From Candidatus Fermentithermobacillaceae bacterium (GTDB taxonomy: Bacteria; Bacillota; Sulfobacillia; Fermentithermobacillales; DUSS01): a stretch of DNA of 56,297 nt. Each line of letters begins with the position of its first letter. Position 1 is the stretch's first letter. The DNA lies in assembly GCA_020725645.1 (NCBI GenBank), contig DYEQ01000050.1, forward strand, positions 1 through 56,297. Direction: 5' to 3'. The notes beneath the pieces are model-generated. The model had not been told where the DNA came from and did not search any database. It saw only the letters and a program-made list of their open reading frames with translations. The position numbers and the translations under genes were made by a program. Below, piece after piece: positions 44,577 through 53,475 of this stretch.

Positions 44577-46259
44577 TTGGACCCGAAAGTATCCAAGACC
44601 TATGCCTGGACCGTGGGTGCAGCTGGAGGACTCCTTCTGGTTGTCGTGGTTTTGAGTCACCCCGGCGAGTATCGATTTCTTGCCACAAGCTCGTTCATCC
44701 TGTTTTTCCTGCTGGAAATCGCGCTCACGATAGGCGCGATACCCGTGGGTAAGTTCCATGTATCCCTCGACTTCTCTATCGTTTTGGCCACTTATATGAT
44801 TCACGGCTTCGTTGCTGCATGCCTGGTGAATCTAGCGGTAATCCCCACCCTCATTCTTCGCAAGCGTCCTGCGAGGATAATTGCAATGGATGTAGGCACC
44901 CTGCTATCTTCCACCGTGATAGCAGGGTCATTCGCATCTGCGCTGAACGGCCACATTGAGGAGACGGCGACCCAGGGACTGACCCTTTCGTTCATGCGGG
45001 AGGTGGCCGTGTTCACGGTGGTGAGCTACCTGGTCAACACCGCCCTGATAGTCTTCTATGCGCTGATATCCGCTAGACCTCACGAGAACGTGAAGAGCCG
45101 CGATCTTATTCACACATCCGCCCTCAACGCCGTCTGCATGGTACTGGGCGCGCTTCTGGGAATCGTCATCGCTGTGAACCTTCCTCAATGGGACAACGTC
45201 GAGATTTACCTATTCTCAGTTTCTCTAGGAGGGCTTGTGTTCCTTACGGCCATTCTCGGCCGCATGGCGAGAACCCAAGCTGACCTAGCTCGCCTTTACG
45301 AAGCTGCCTCCGGAATCAACTCCGTCATGCGACTGGAGGACGTATTCGCTGAATCTTGCGAGGCCGTTTCCCAACTCGACAAGTGGGATTTCTGTTGGCT
45401 CACCCTTAGAGATCCCGACGGTGAGGTCCGCGTCTTCAAAATTAAGATCGTGCCCGGTCTGCCGGAGAAAGAAGCTCTCGAATGGCTCGAGGAAATGCAG
45501 GGGCGGCGTAAAGCGGTGGATGCGCGGATGAGATACTACTGGAACAAGGAACGGTGCCCCTCCGAGGGGCCTTCGCCTTTTGGAGCAGCGCTGTTCATGC
45601 CGCTCACCAGGGGAGACAGGTTGATCGGAGAGTTCGGAGTGGCCAGGGTTTCCTCCGAGGAGATCGAGGCGGACAGCCTGCGGCTTTATGCGCTTCTTTC
45701 TGCGCAAATATCTCTGGCCGTGGATAATGCTACGCAATGGGAAAGAGTGACGGAGCTTGCCGCGCGGGATCCTTTAACGGGGCTTTATAACTACAGGGAG
45801 TTTTGCTCCCGGTTGGCGTGGGCCATCGAGAAAGCTAAACTTTCGGGTTCCAAGGTATCGTTGATCTTCATCGACCTCGATCATTTCCGAAGAGTGAATA
45901 ATCTGTACGGTCATATTGTCGGCGACGAAGCCCTCAAAGAAATCGCCGACAGCATACGACAAACGGTTCGGGACACCGATTATGCGTGCAGATATGGCGG
46001 AGACGAGTTCACCATCATCCTCCCGTCGGCGGGGAAGGACGGCGCAAGAAAAGTAGCGGAAAGGATCATGAGGAATATCGCGGAGACAAGGATTTCTTAC
46101 AAGGGAGAACCCCTCGACCTAACAGGAGTCGTATCGGCGTCTTCGGGTATTGCCACCTTCCCCGAAGATGGCGAGACTCCCGAAGAGCTCGTGAACAAAG
46201 CTGACCTTGCCATGTACTCGGTCAAGAGGGAATCAGGGGAGAGCTCGGAGAAAGAATAA
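44577..46259 (+). CDS. Membrane-bound GAF-GGDEF diguanylate cyclase
   Basis: Predicted to make cyclic di-GMP. The 560 residues have about seven hydrophobic helices (9-225, MASE-like), a GAF-like domain (about 240-390) and a GGDEF domain (about 395-555). The active site is intact, GGDEF at 474-478, and an inhibitory I-site RxxD (R465-D468) is five residues upstream, so product feedback is expected. TTG 44577 follows AAGGGGG by seven bases. Its position before comFC and the flagellar genes suggests, but does not prove, a role in motility or biofilm switching. Confidence 0.92.
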   Translation: MDPKVSKTYAWTVGAAGGLLLVVVVLSHPGEYRFLATSSFILFFLLEIALTIGAIPVGKFHVSLDFSIVLATYMIHGFVAACLVNLAVIPTLILRKRPARIIAMDVGTLLSSTVIAGSFASALNGHIEETATQGLTLSFMREVAVFTVVSYLVNTALIVFYALISARPHENVKSRDLIHTSALNAVCMVLGALLGIVIAVNLPQWDNVEIYLFSVSLGGLVFLTAILGRMARTQADLARLYEAASGINSVMRLEDVFAESCEAVSQLDKWDFCWLTLRDPDGEVRVFKIKIVPGLPEKEALEWLEEMQGRRKAVDARMRYYWNKERCPSEGPSPFGAALFMPLTRGDRLIGEFGVARVSSEEIEADSLRLYALLSAQISLAVDNATQWERVTELAARDPLTGLYNYREFCSRLAWAIEKAKLSGSKVSLIFIDLDHFRRVNNLYGHIVGDEALKEIADSIRQTVRDTDYACRYGGDEFTIILPSAGKDGARKVAERIMRNIAETRISYKGEPLDLTGVVSASSGIATFPEDGETPEELVNKADLAMYSVKRESGESSEKE

Positions 46260-46263
46260 CCCG

Positions 46264-47004
46264 GTGACCGCCTTGGTAAACGAGATCGCCGGACGTCTTA
46301 TGGATTTTCTCATGGGAGTTACGTGTCGCTGCGCTCTTTGCGGAGACATCCTGTCTATCGATGTACTGGACAGGGGAATCTGTCGTGCCTGCCTGAACCG
46401 TATGGCGGCGGAGATGAGGTGGACCTGCCGAACGTGCGGCGTCCCTGTGCGACCCGGTCAAGCTTACTGCCCGGCGTGTACGACTAGAGGTTACTGGTTT
46501 GATGCCGTAAAAGCTGCTGGGGTGTACCATGGCAGCCTCAAAGAGGCGGTAATCAGGATGAAGTACCGGGGAGAAAGGAATCTCAGAACGCCCCTGGGAA
46601 AGCTGCTCGTAAACGTTGCTCTAAAGCTTCCTCCCTGTGATGTGATAGTGCCGGTGCCCGTAGACCCCACCCGCAAGGGGTTGCGAGGCTTCGACCAGGC
46701 TCGCGATCTTGCCGAGGAGCTCTCGCGGGCTCTGGGACTGGACCTGGATGACGCGCTCAAGCGGCGGAAGTCCAACATATCCATGACTGCTCTTTCCAAA
46801 AGGGACAGATGGGAGGAAGTCAAAGACACCATAGAGCTTGGCCGTTCGTGCCAATCTCGCCGCTTTGCACGGTCTCGTGTGCTTCTGGTGGATGACGTGG
46901 TGACGACCGGTGCCACGGCCAACGCTTGCAGCCGGGTGCTCAAAAAGGCAGGGGCGGTCGAGGTTTACGTCGCGGCTTTAGCCAGGACGGCGATTTGGGG
47001 GTGA
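46264..47004 (+). CDS. comFC: ComF-family phosphoribosyltransferase-like protein (ComFC)
   Basis: A 246-residue ComFC/GntX-type protein involved in DNA uptake in competent species. The N-terminal third carries four Cys pairs (CALC, CRAC, CRTC, CPAC) expected to bind zinc, and the C-terminal domain has a PRPP-binding loop VLLVDDVVTTGATANACS (about 222-239). GTG 46264 is used because it begins just after the upstream stop at 46259; GGAG precedes it. comFA and comFB, its usual partners, are not next to it. It heads the comFC-yvyF-flgM order of B. subtilis. Confidence 0.9.
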   Translation: MTALVNEIAGRLMDFLMGVTCRCALCGDILSIDVLDRGICRACLNRMAAEMRWTCRTCGVPVRPGQAYCPACTTRGYWFDAVKAAGVYHGSLKEAVIRMKYRGERNLRTPLGKLLVNVALKLPPCDVIVPVPVDPTRKGLRGFDQARDLAEELSRALGLDLDDALKRRKSNISMTALSKRDRWEEVKDTIELGRSCQSRRFARSRVLLVDDVVTTGATANACSRVLKKAGAVEVYVAALARTAIWG

Positions 47005-47011
47005 GCATGGG

Positions 47012-47461
47012 ATGGGTTCCATAAGACCAGAAGTCCGCAACTGTGAGCGCTGCGGAAAGCCTTTTCTCTACGTAGGGGTCCCAATTTGCCGGGAGTGTCT
47101 GGCCAAGGAAGACGAGCAATATGCGACTGTAAAAGCTTATCTTAACGAAAATCCCGGCGCCACGGTTCCGGAGGTCAACAAAGCTACCGGGGTCCCGGTT
47201 GAAGTTATCGTCGATTTCGTAAAAAAGGGATTACTGGTCATGGCTGGCACCGGTAACGTCGAACCGAGGTGCAAGATATGCGGGAAGCCAATATCAGCCG
47301 GTCAGATTTGTTCTGAGTGCCTCGAAGCTCTATCGTCTCTCAGCCGGGAGGGAGGCCTAAAAGCGGAGGAGCCTAGGACGGTCCCGGTGAAGGAGCCCTC
47401 GGAAAAAGTGTCCGGACAAGTATATATTATGGACATAATAAGCAAACGGCGGAAGCCTTGA
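47012..47461 (+). CDS. yvyF: Flagellar operon protein YvyF (TIGR03826)
   Basis: A 149-residue small zinc-finger-like protein of the TIGR03826 family. Cys pairs at the N terminus (CERC, CREC) and near the C terminus (CKIC, CSEC) flank a MerR/HTH-like segment (TVPEVNKATGVPVEVIVDFVKKG). ATG 47012 follows GGGGGTGAG. Function is not established; the gene precedes flgM in many Firmicutes. Confidence 0.88.
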   Translation: MGSIRPEVRNCERCGKPFLYVGVPICRECLAKEDEQYATVKAYLNENPGATVPEVNKATGVPVEVIVDFVKKGLLVMAGTGNVEPRCKICGKPISAGQICSECLEALSSLSREGGLKAEEPRTVPVKEPSEKVSGQVYIMDIISKRRKP

Positions 47462-47537
47462 GAAGGGTTGCTGAGAAGCTACCGGAACGATTCCCCGGAA
47501 ACAGCGATAAGATCTTGGAAACAAACTCTCGAAAGGC

Positions 47538-47565
47538 TAAACGATACCGTCCCATCTTCCGATGA
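47538..47565 (+). promoter_or_regulatory. Candidate sigma-D promoter of flgM
   Basis: TAAA (47538-47541), 16 bases, TCCGATGA (47558-47565), close to TAAA-N14-16-GCCGATAA. It lies 45 bases before flgM in the only sizeable gap of the yvyF-flgM junction. Confidence 0.5.
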
Positions 47566-47610
47566 ATTGAAGTGGACGGTGGCCTAAACAGAGAAAGAGG
47601 TTGAAGCCGT

Positions 47611-47916
47611 ATGATGATATCGCGTGCCCAGGTCAATCAAATTCTCAAGGTGTACAAGACCTCCTCGGTCGGAAAGCTTAGCCCGAGCGGTCGCCCGGAC
47701 GAGCGACCCACAGGAGGAGGGGCGGACGCCTTATACATCTCGGTATCACCTCAGGACGTGAGCATGGTCAAGAGCATCATCGAGGCTGTTCCCGACGTGC
47801 GGGAGGAGAAAGTGCGGGAGATATCCCGTCGTCTTCGGGAAGGGACCTATCACGTGAAACCTGAGGAGGTTGCAGAAAAGCTTCTGGGCAGGTTGATGGC
47901 GGACAGACTTCGCTAA
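47611..47916 (+). CDS. flgM: Anti-sigma-D (sigma-28) factor FlgM
   Basis: Holds the flagellar sigma factor inactive until the hook-basal body is finished. The 101-residue protein has the FlgM N terminus (ISRAQVNQILKVYK) and the C-terminal sigma-binding helices (VRKIVREISRRLREGTYHVKPEEVAEKLLGRL-like). ATG 47611 follows AAGAGGTTG. A candidate sigma-D promoter lies just upstream, which would give feedback control. Confidence 0.92.
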   Translation: MMISRAQVNQILKVYKTSSVGKLSPSGRPDERPTGGGADALYISVSPQDVSMVKSIIEAVPDVREEKVREISRRLREGTYHVKPEEVAEKLLGRLMADRLR

Positions 47917-47944
47917 ACAGGCCGCCGTCCCGGGAGGGACGGGA

Positions 47945-48415
47945 ATGAGCGAGGTCTCCAAGGTACTTCCACTTCTTGAAGAAATGCTTATTCTCCTAGA
48001 GAATCTCTTGTCTCTGGCCTCGCGGCAGATGAACGTGCTGGTCTACGGCAATGTCGTCGAGATCCAGGAGATCAACGCAAAGCAGGAAGCGATTCTCGAC
48101 AAACTGAAGGAACTCGAAGAAAAACGGCTCTCCATCATTTCCTCGTGCTTTGCGGAGGATCCTTCCACCATCACGTTGTCCCGCCTTTACCCGCACCTTG
48201 AGCCTGCCGAACAGGCGAGGTTGTCCGTTCTGGCCGACAGGCTGAACACCGCCAGTGCCTGCCTCAAAGTGATAGGGAAGCGAAACCAAGAACTCGCCCG
48301 GCGCAGCCTGGAGATCATCCACAAAGAACTGAGTCTCTTGCTGCCGGAGCAGTCTTACCAGCGAATCGGAGAGAAGAAGGCCATAAAATCCCTGGTTCTC
48401 GACAGAAAGACTTGA
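47945..48415 (+). CDS. flgN: FlgN-family flagellar chaperone
   Basis: A 156-residue helical protein of the FlgN family, which escorts the hook-associated proteins FlgK and FlgL encoded next. Family features are the N-terminal LLEEMLILLENLLSLASRQMNVLVYGNVVEIQEINAKQEAIL and the long C-terminal helix with NQELARRSLEIIHKELSLL. ATG 47945 follows CGGGAGGGACGGG. Confidence 0.88.
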   Translation: MSEVSKVLPLLEEMLILLENLLSLASRQMNVLVYGNVVEIQEINAKQEAILDKLKELEEKRLSIISSCFAEDPSTITLSRLYPHLEPAEQARLSVLADRLNTASACLKVIGKRNQELARRSLEIIHKELSLLLPEQSYQRIGEKKAIKSLVLDRKT

Positions 48416-48517
48416 TCTTGCTGGGAACCGAAAAGGGCCGGTCGAGCAACCGGGGAAAGCGGTGACCACTGGAAAAGGAACCGGAGACAAAGGGTCGGAG
48501 AAAGGGGGGCATAACGG

Positions 48518-49963
48518 TTGCCGTCGAGTTTCACCGCGTTGCAAATCGGGCTGACAGGGCTGCGGGCCCACAGGCGAGGTATGGAAGTGACCGGACATAA
48601 CGTGGCCAACGCCGCGACAGAAGGTTACTCCAGGCAGGAGGTGCTCCTAGAACCGTTCATCCAAAGGAATATGACGATAGAAGCGGGCACATCCGGCCTG
48701 GGCGTCCGGATAAAGGACGTGAGGCGCGTGAGGGACCGGTTCATTGACGCAATCCTCCGGGGAGAACAGTCACGGAAAACTGCGTTTGAATCAGAGAAGG
48801 TCGTCCTCGATCACCTGCAAGTGGTTGTGGGAGAGCCTTCGGACTCGAGCATCCAATCGGCGTTAAACGACTTTTGGGCTTCCTGGCACGATCTTGCCTC
48901 AGAACCACACCTGGCAGCCGCCAGAGCTACGGTAATGGAGCGGGGCAAGAACCTGGTGAGCCTGTTTAGGAATCTGGGGACTCAAATGGACTCGGTAGCA
49001 CACGATATCGAGGTGGATATCAAAGCTACCGTTGCGAGGGTGAACTACCTGTCCGGAGAGATAGCGAAAACCACCCTGGAGATCCAACGGGCTCTGGCCA
49101 GGCACGAGCCTCTTGGTGATCTCCTTGACAAGCGCGACCTCATGCTCGACGAGATAACTGCGCTCACGGGTGCGACCGTAACGTTAAAAGAGGCAGAATC
49201 CTTGCGCGTGTCAGTGGCAGGCCTTCCTCTCGTCGACGGGCAGGTTGTTTACGAACTTGAGGCGGCGTTCACCAGTTCCGGCATCGAATTCAGGTGGCGG
49301 CCGCTTTCGTCCCCGAGCGGGCAGTACGAAGTCGTGACCGCGATGGGAGGGAAGCTCGGAGGGCTCAAGACCGCTCGGGACGAGACGGTTTACGGTTTCA
49401 AGGCTCAAATCGAGGGACTCTTTAAGGACTTCGTCGATCAGGTTAACCAGCAACATGCTCAGGGCTATCACCTCTATTCGGTCACTGGGGAGCCAGCGCC
49501 CGATCCAAATGACCCCGCCAACTGGTTCTTCTCGGTGGGCGATCCCACAGACTACTTGGATTCGGTTGAGGTGAATCCGGTGATAGCGGCGGACCCTGGC
49601 TACATACGAGCTTCCAGCGAGGCCGGAGATCCTCTGAACGGGCGAAACGCCCTGGCGGTGGCGGACCTAATCGAAGGTGCCAATAATCCCTCCAGCGTGC
49701 CCACCTTCAACGAACGGTGGCAGTCGATAGTAGGGACGTTGGGGGTTAGAGCGCAGAAGATCCAGTCAGGCATCACCACTCAGGAGCTGCTGGTCAAGGA
49801 GCTCGCCAACCGGAAAGATTCCATAAGCGGAGTGTCCACGGATGAGGAAATGGCTAACCTCATGCGGTTCCAGCATGCGTACGACGCATGCGCCAGGGTG
49901 ATAACGGTCGCCGATGAAATGCTGGATACCATCATCAATCGCATGGGGATTAGCGGGAGGTAG
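48518..49963 (+). CDS. flgK: Flagellar hook-associated protein 1 FlgK
   Basis: Hook-filament junction protein, 481 residues. The N-terminal signature GLTGLRAHRRGMEVTGHNVANAATEGYSRQEV (about 11-42) and the C-terminal VSTDEEMANLMRFQHAYDACARVITVADEMLDTIINRMG block, which forms the terminal coiled coil, are typical. TTG 48518 follows GGAGAAAGGGGGG. Usual FlgK is 450-600 residues. Next gene is flgL. Confidence 0.94.
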   Translation: MPSSFTALQIGLTGLRAHRRGMEVTGHNVANAATEGYSRQEVLLEPFIQRNMTIEAGTSGLGVRIKDVRRVRDRFIDAILRGEQSRKTAFESEKVVLDHLQVVVGEPSDSSIQSALNDFWASWHDLASEPHLAAARATVMERGKNLVSLFRNLGTQMDSVAHDIEVDIKATVARVNYLSGEIAKTTLEIQRALARHEPLGDLLDKRDLMLDEITALTGATVTLKEAESLRVSVAGLPLVDGQVVYELEAAFTSSGIEFRWRPLSSPSGQYEVVTAMGGKLGGLKTARDETVYGFKAQIEGLFKDFVDQVNQQHAQGYHLYSVTGEPAPDPNDPANWFFSVGDPTDYLDSVEVNPVIAADPGYIRASSEAGDPLNGRNALAVADLIEGANNPSSVPTFNERWQSIVGTLGVRAQKIQSGITTQELLVKELANRKDSISGVSTDEEMANLMRFQHAYDACARVITVADEMLDTIINRMGISGR

Positions 49964-49972
49964 GTGAGAGGG

Positions 49973-50812
49973 ATGAGGATAACCGACAACATGGTAGAGA
50001 GGAACGTCCTGTTCGATTTGAATTACGCCGAACGCCGGTTGCTGAGACTTCAGAACATGGCTTCCTCCGGCAAAAGGATCTCGCGACCGGAAGATGATCC
50101 CGTGGAGACCGAGCGATCGATGACTTTGAGGACCCACATGGCCCATAATGACCAGTTCATGCGAAATTTGGTGAGGGCCAGAGGCTGGATGGAACAGATC
50201 GAAGAGTCCCTCTCGGAACTCAGCTCGGTACTCGTAAGGGCCAGGGAACTAGGGATATACGGGGCTACCGACACCACCTCGCCCCAAGACCGGCAGGCGC
50301 TGGCCGCCGAGGTAGCTCAGCTAGCTGAAGAGGCTTTGAACACCGGCAATACAGAAACCGAGGGCCGTAAGCTCCTAACCGGTACTCGCCCTGAGTGGAA
50401 GCTCTGGCCCGGAATCATTGTCACAGTCGAGGACCATGGCCCGGTAGCTGATGGAGGAACCGGCCTCTTAGACGAGATATATTCCGGCCTCAAGAACCTA
50501 GAGGCGGCTCTGGTGGCCGGTGGCACCGGTGATACGTCCCTCATCGCCTCTGCCACGCAAGCACTGGACGGTTCCATCGATAGAGTATTGTCGTATCGCG
50601 TTATAAACGGTGCGCGGCTGAGGAGACTCGACATCATCGAGAACCGCGGAAAGGAAACGAAGATAGAGTACACCAAACTCTTATCGGACGCCGAGGACGT
50701 GGACCTGTCGTACGTTCTCGTGGATTTACAGGCTAAGGAGGCAGCATACAGGGCTACTCTGGGAGTAGCAGCTAGAATCATCCAGCCCACCCTTCTCGAC
50801 TTCCTCAAATGA
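49973..50812 (+). CDS. flgL: Flagellar hook-associated protein 3 FlgL
   Basis: Second hook-filament junction protein, 279 residues, related to flagellin. N-terminal MRITDNMVERNVLFDLNYAERRLLRLQNMASSGKRISRPEDDP and C-terminal LSDAEDVDLSYVLVDLQAKEAAYRATLGVAARIIQPTLLDFL match the family. ATG 49973 follows AGGTGAGAGG; GTG 49964 is in frame. fliW follows directly; the yviE gene found between them in B. subtilis is absent. Confidence 0.93.
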   Translation: MRITDNMVERNVLFDLNYAERRLLRLQNMASSGKRISRPEDDPVETERSMTLRTHMAHNDQFMRNLVRARGWMEQIEESLSELSSVLVRARELGIYGATDTTSPQDRQALAAEVAQLAEEALNTGNTETEGRKLLTGTRPEWKLWPGIIVTVEDHGPVADGGTGLLDEIYSGLKNLEAALVAGGTGDTSLIASATQALDGSIDRVLSYRVINGARLRRLDIIENRGKETKIEYTKLLSDAEDVDLSYVLVDLQAKEAAYRATLGVAARIIQPTLLDFLK

Positions 50813-50859
50813 TCGGAGATAAGGGATGGGTAGGGCTCGAACTCGAAGGTGGTGTCGGG

Positions 50860-51315
50860 ATGGAAGTGATAAACACGGCATTCGGGCCGCTGCAGGTGGA
50901 GTCCGAGAAGGTGATTACGTTTCCTTCGGGGCTCATAGGTTTTCCGCGATTTCACCGTTACGTCGTGGTCGACCGGGACGGTGGGGAGGGACTATTGAAG
51001 TACCTCCAGTGTCTGGATGAGCCTTCACTGGGATTCGTGACCCTCGATCCCCGGGCCGTCTTTGACGATTACGCTCCAGAAATGCCCCGGGAGGACCTGG
51101 AATCCATCGGGGTTTCCTCTCTCGATGAAGCTCTCGTGCTTTGCGTGGTCGTAGTGCCTCCGGATGTTACGAAGATGACCTGCAACCTTCGGGCGCCTGT
51201 CGTCGTGAATCCCGAGACCAAGGTGGCGAAGCAGATCATCAGCATATCGCCGGAGTACGAAACCAGGCACTACGTGTTTCCGGTCCTCCAGAGCTTCTTG
51301 CAAAGGACTGGATAG
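50860..51315 (+). CDS. fliW: Flagellar assembly factor FliW
   Basis: Antagonist of CsrA; in B. subtilis free FliW binds CsrA or flagellin and thereby tunes flagellin translation. The 151-residue protein has FPSGLIGFPRFHRYVVVD (about 26-43) and the C-terminal NLRAPVVVNPETKVAKQIISISPEYETRHYV typical of FliW. ATG 50860 follows GAAGGTGG by seven bases; the ATG at 50809, overlapping flgL, would add 17 atypical residues. It lies directly before csrA. Confidence 0.94.
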   Translation: MEVINTAFGPLQVESEKVITFPSGLIGFPRFHRYVVVDRDGGEGLLKYLQCLDEPSLGFVTLDPRAVFDDYAPEMPREDLESIGVSSLDEALVLCVVVVPPDVTKMTCNLRAPVVVNPETKVAKQIISISPEYETRHYVFPVLQSFLQRTG

Positions 51316-51317
51316 GT

Positions 51318-51599
51318 ATGCTCGTTCTTACGAGGAAAGTGAACGAGGCCATCATCGTTGGGAACGATGTGGTCGTCAGAGTCCTCGAGGTGAAGGGGAC
51401 CGGATCGAAAGCTTCGGTGAAACTGGGGTTCGAAGCGCCCCGGGGTACGAAGATTCTCAGAGAAGAAGTAGAGAGAGAGGTCGCTCAGGAGATGTCCAGG
51501 GCGGCTTCTGCGGGCAAAGACATAGCCCGGGTTATGAGCCGAGTTAAAGAAGAAGCGGAGAAACGAGAGAAGCGCGAAAACTCGTTAGACAAGAGGTGA
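51318..51599 (+). CDS. csrA: Carbon storage/flagellin translation regulator CsrA
   Basis: RNA-binding repressor that covers GGA motifs near ribosome binding sites. The first 50 residues are standard (MLVLTRKVNEAIIVGNDVVVRVLEV, APRGTKILREEV); the C terminus runs to 93 residues, longer than the usual 60-75, as a charged helix. The start lies two bases after the fliW stop. Two GGA motifs (51305-51307 and 51310-51312) sit in its own translation start region. Confidence 0.95.
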   Translation: MLVLTRKVNEAIIVGNDVVVRVLEVKGTGSKASVKLGFEAPRGTKILREEVEREVAQEMSRAASAGKDIARVMSRVKEEAEKREKRENSLDKR

Positions 51600-51605
51600 A
51601 AGCCC

Positions 51606-52997
51606 ATGTCCGAGCTGAGAGTGGTACCCGCGTTCACCGGGTTGGACACCGAAGCTATAATACAGGAGCTCATGAGCGTAGAGCGGCGCCCTATCGTGCT
51701 TCTAACCGAACGCCAATCGTTGCTAAGCAAGCAGAAGCAGGCATGGGATGAGCTGAAATCCAGCCTCGACGCGCTTGCCTCCAAGATCGCACCGCTGAGC
51801 TACTCCTTCAACTTTTACAAGAAGACGGTGGATGTGGGAGAGACATCTGTCCTCACAGCTACAGCCTCAACGGATGCGGCCAATGCCTCATACGAGATCA
51901 AAGTAACGAGCCTCGCCCGGGCTCAGGTAATCCAGTCTCGGGCTTACGCAGATCCCGCCGCCTCCCTTGGACTTGCCGGAACCGTCAGTATCAACGGCAA
52001 AGACGTGGTCCTCGCCGCCGAAGATAGCCTCAACTTGCTGGCGCAGAAGATAAACGGGACGACCGGAGTAGGTGCTCAAGCATCTGTAGTTCAAGTGGCT
52101 CCCGGCGACTACAGGCTCCTTCTTACCTCGTCTCAGACAGGGACGGCCAACAAGCTTTCCCTCGGAGGGGACATGGCTTTATGGGAGCAGCTGGGCTTCG
52201 TCGACGCCACCGGAAAGGTTAACGAGGTGGTCGCCGCCACTGACGCGGTGTTCACCATCAACGGGGTGCAGTTCACCAGACCCACCAACGTCGTCTCCGA
52301 CGCCATACCCGGTGTCACATTAAGCTTAAAGATGCAGGCGGATCCGGCGACGGGAGCGGGGGGCACTACGCTTCTGACGGTGTCGTGGGACGATTCGTCC
52401 TTAAGTCAACAGGTTAAAGACCTCATCGCCGCTTACAACTCCTTTATCGATACGGCGCGTAACTACAGCGGCTGGGACCCGGAGACCCTTAAAGGCGGCA
52501 TCTTGTTAGGCGACCCGCTCCTTCAACGACTTCTTGCGGAAATCAGGCGCGTGATATTCAAGCAAGTTCCCGGGTCGGTTTCCGGGTATGAATCGGCGGT
52601 GATGGTAGGTATATCGACAGGGCCGCTAGGGGCATTTTCCAAAGAAGGCAAGATCAGCTTCGATGAGACCAAGTTCCTCGACAAGCTTAAAGCAAACCGG
52701 GATGCCGTAGCGTACCTTTTCACCTCCGCGGAGGGTATGGCTACATCGCTTTCAAAAGCTGTCTCGACGTATACCAGGAGCGACGGGTATCTCGAGGCGA
52801 GAATGACGCGGCTGACGGAAGAGGACAGGTCGATATCCCGGCGAATCGAGGATCTGGAAAGGCGGCTTGATATGCGCCTTACTACCCTCCGGAGACAGTT
52901 CTCGGCGCTCGAAGCTATGCTGGCGAGAATGAACTCCCTGGGCCTGTGGCTGGCCCAGCAGGTCAGCAATATGACGCAGGGAGCTACGACCGCGTGA
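51606..52997 (+). CDS. fliD: Flagellar filament cap FliD
   Basis: Filament-cap protein that inserts flagellin at the tip, 463 residues. N-terminal FTGLDTEAIIQELMSVERRPIVLLTERQSLLSKQKQAWDELKSSLDAL (HAP2 N domain) and a C-terminal domain ending in coiled coil (LEARMTRLTEEDRSISRRIEDLERRLDMR, FSALEAMLARMNSLGLWLAQQ) are present. ATG 51606 follows AGAGGTGAAAG. It follows csrA directly; no hag or flaG lies between, unlike in B. subtilis. Confidence 0.94.
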   Translation: MSELRVVPAFTGLDTEAIIQELMSVERRPIVLLTERQSLLSKQKQAWDELKSSLDALASKIAPLSYSFNFYKKTVDVGETSVLTATASTDAANASYEIKVTSLARAQVIQSRAYADPAASLGLAGTVSINGKDVVLAAEDSLNLLAQKINGTTGVGAQASVVQVAPGDYRLLLTSSQTGTANKLSLGGDMALWEQLGFVDATGKVNEVVAATDAVFTINGVQFTRPTNVVSDAIPGVTLSLKMQADPATGAGGTTLLTVSWDDSSLSQQVKDLIAAYNSFIDTARNYSGWDPETLKGGILLGDPLLQRLLAEIRRVIFKQVPGSVSGYESAVMVGISTGPLGAFSKEGKISFDETKFLDKLKANRDAVAYLFTSAEGMATSLSKAVSTYTRSDGYLEARMTRLTEEDRSISRRIEDLERRLDMRLTTLRRQFSALEAMLARMNSLGLWLAQQVSNMTQGATTA

Positions 52998-53042
52998 AGA
53001 TCAGGAGTCGAATCGTTTGAGCACTGCCGGGAGGTCTGAGAG

Positions 53043-53465
53043 ATGACTGGAATGGGATGCGTCGCTGGCGCGGTGGAAAAGAAGGCACTGGATGTATACG
53101 CCCAATCTCGAGTCTCGACCGCTTCGCCTTCAGAACTCGTGCTGATGATGTACGACGCAGCTATCAAAAACATGAAAGCGGCGTCGGAACACATCGCTAG
53201 GAAGGATTTTGCCGAAGCTAATGTCGCGATTACCAAGGCCGAGGACATAGTGGAAGAACTGAGGTCCTCGTTGAACGTAGACGCAGGGGAAGTAGCTATA
53301 GCTCTCGATTCTCTCTACGATTATGTGTACAGGAGTCTCATCATCTCCAACGTTAAGAAAGACACCGGGATTCTTTCCGGCTGCATCAAGGTACTGGAGC
53401 AAATCAGGGGGGCCTGGGCGGAAATGGCCCGGGCAGGCAGCCCCCCCGGGCAATCCAAGGGGTGA
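53043..53465 (+). CDS. fliS: Flagellin export chaperone FliS
   Basis: Binds newly made flagellin and delivers it to export. The 140-residue helical protein has the family pattern YAQSRVSTASPSELVLMMYDAAIKNMKAA (about 18-45) and LDSLYDYVYRSLIISNVKKDTGILSGCIKVLEQIRGAW. ATG 53043 follows GGGAGGTCTGAG. Its presence implies a flagellin elsewhere in the genome. Confidence 0.93.
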   Translation: MTGMGCVAGAVEKKALDVYAQSRVSTASPSELVLMMYDAAIKNMKAASEHIARKDFAEANVAITKAEDIVEELRSSLNVDAGEVAIALDSLYDYVYRSLIISNVKKDTGILSGCIKVLEQIRGAWAEMARAGSPPGQSKG

Positions 53466-53475
53466 TCCAGCGACC

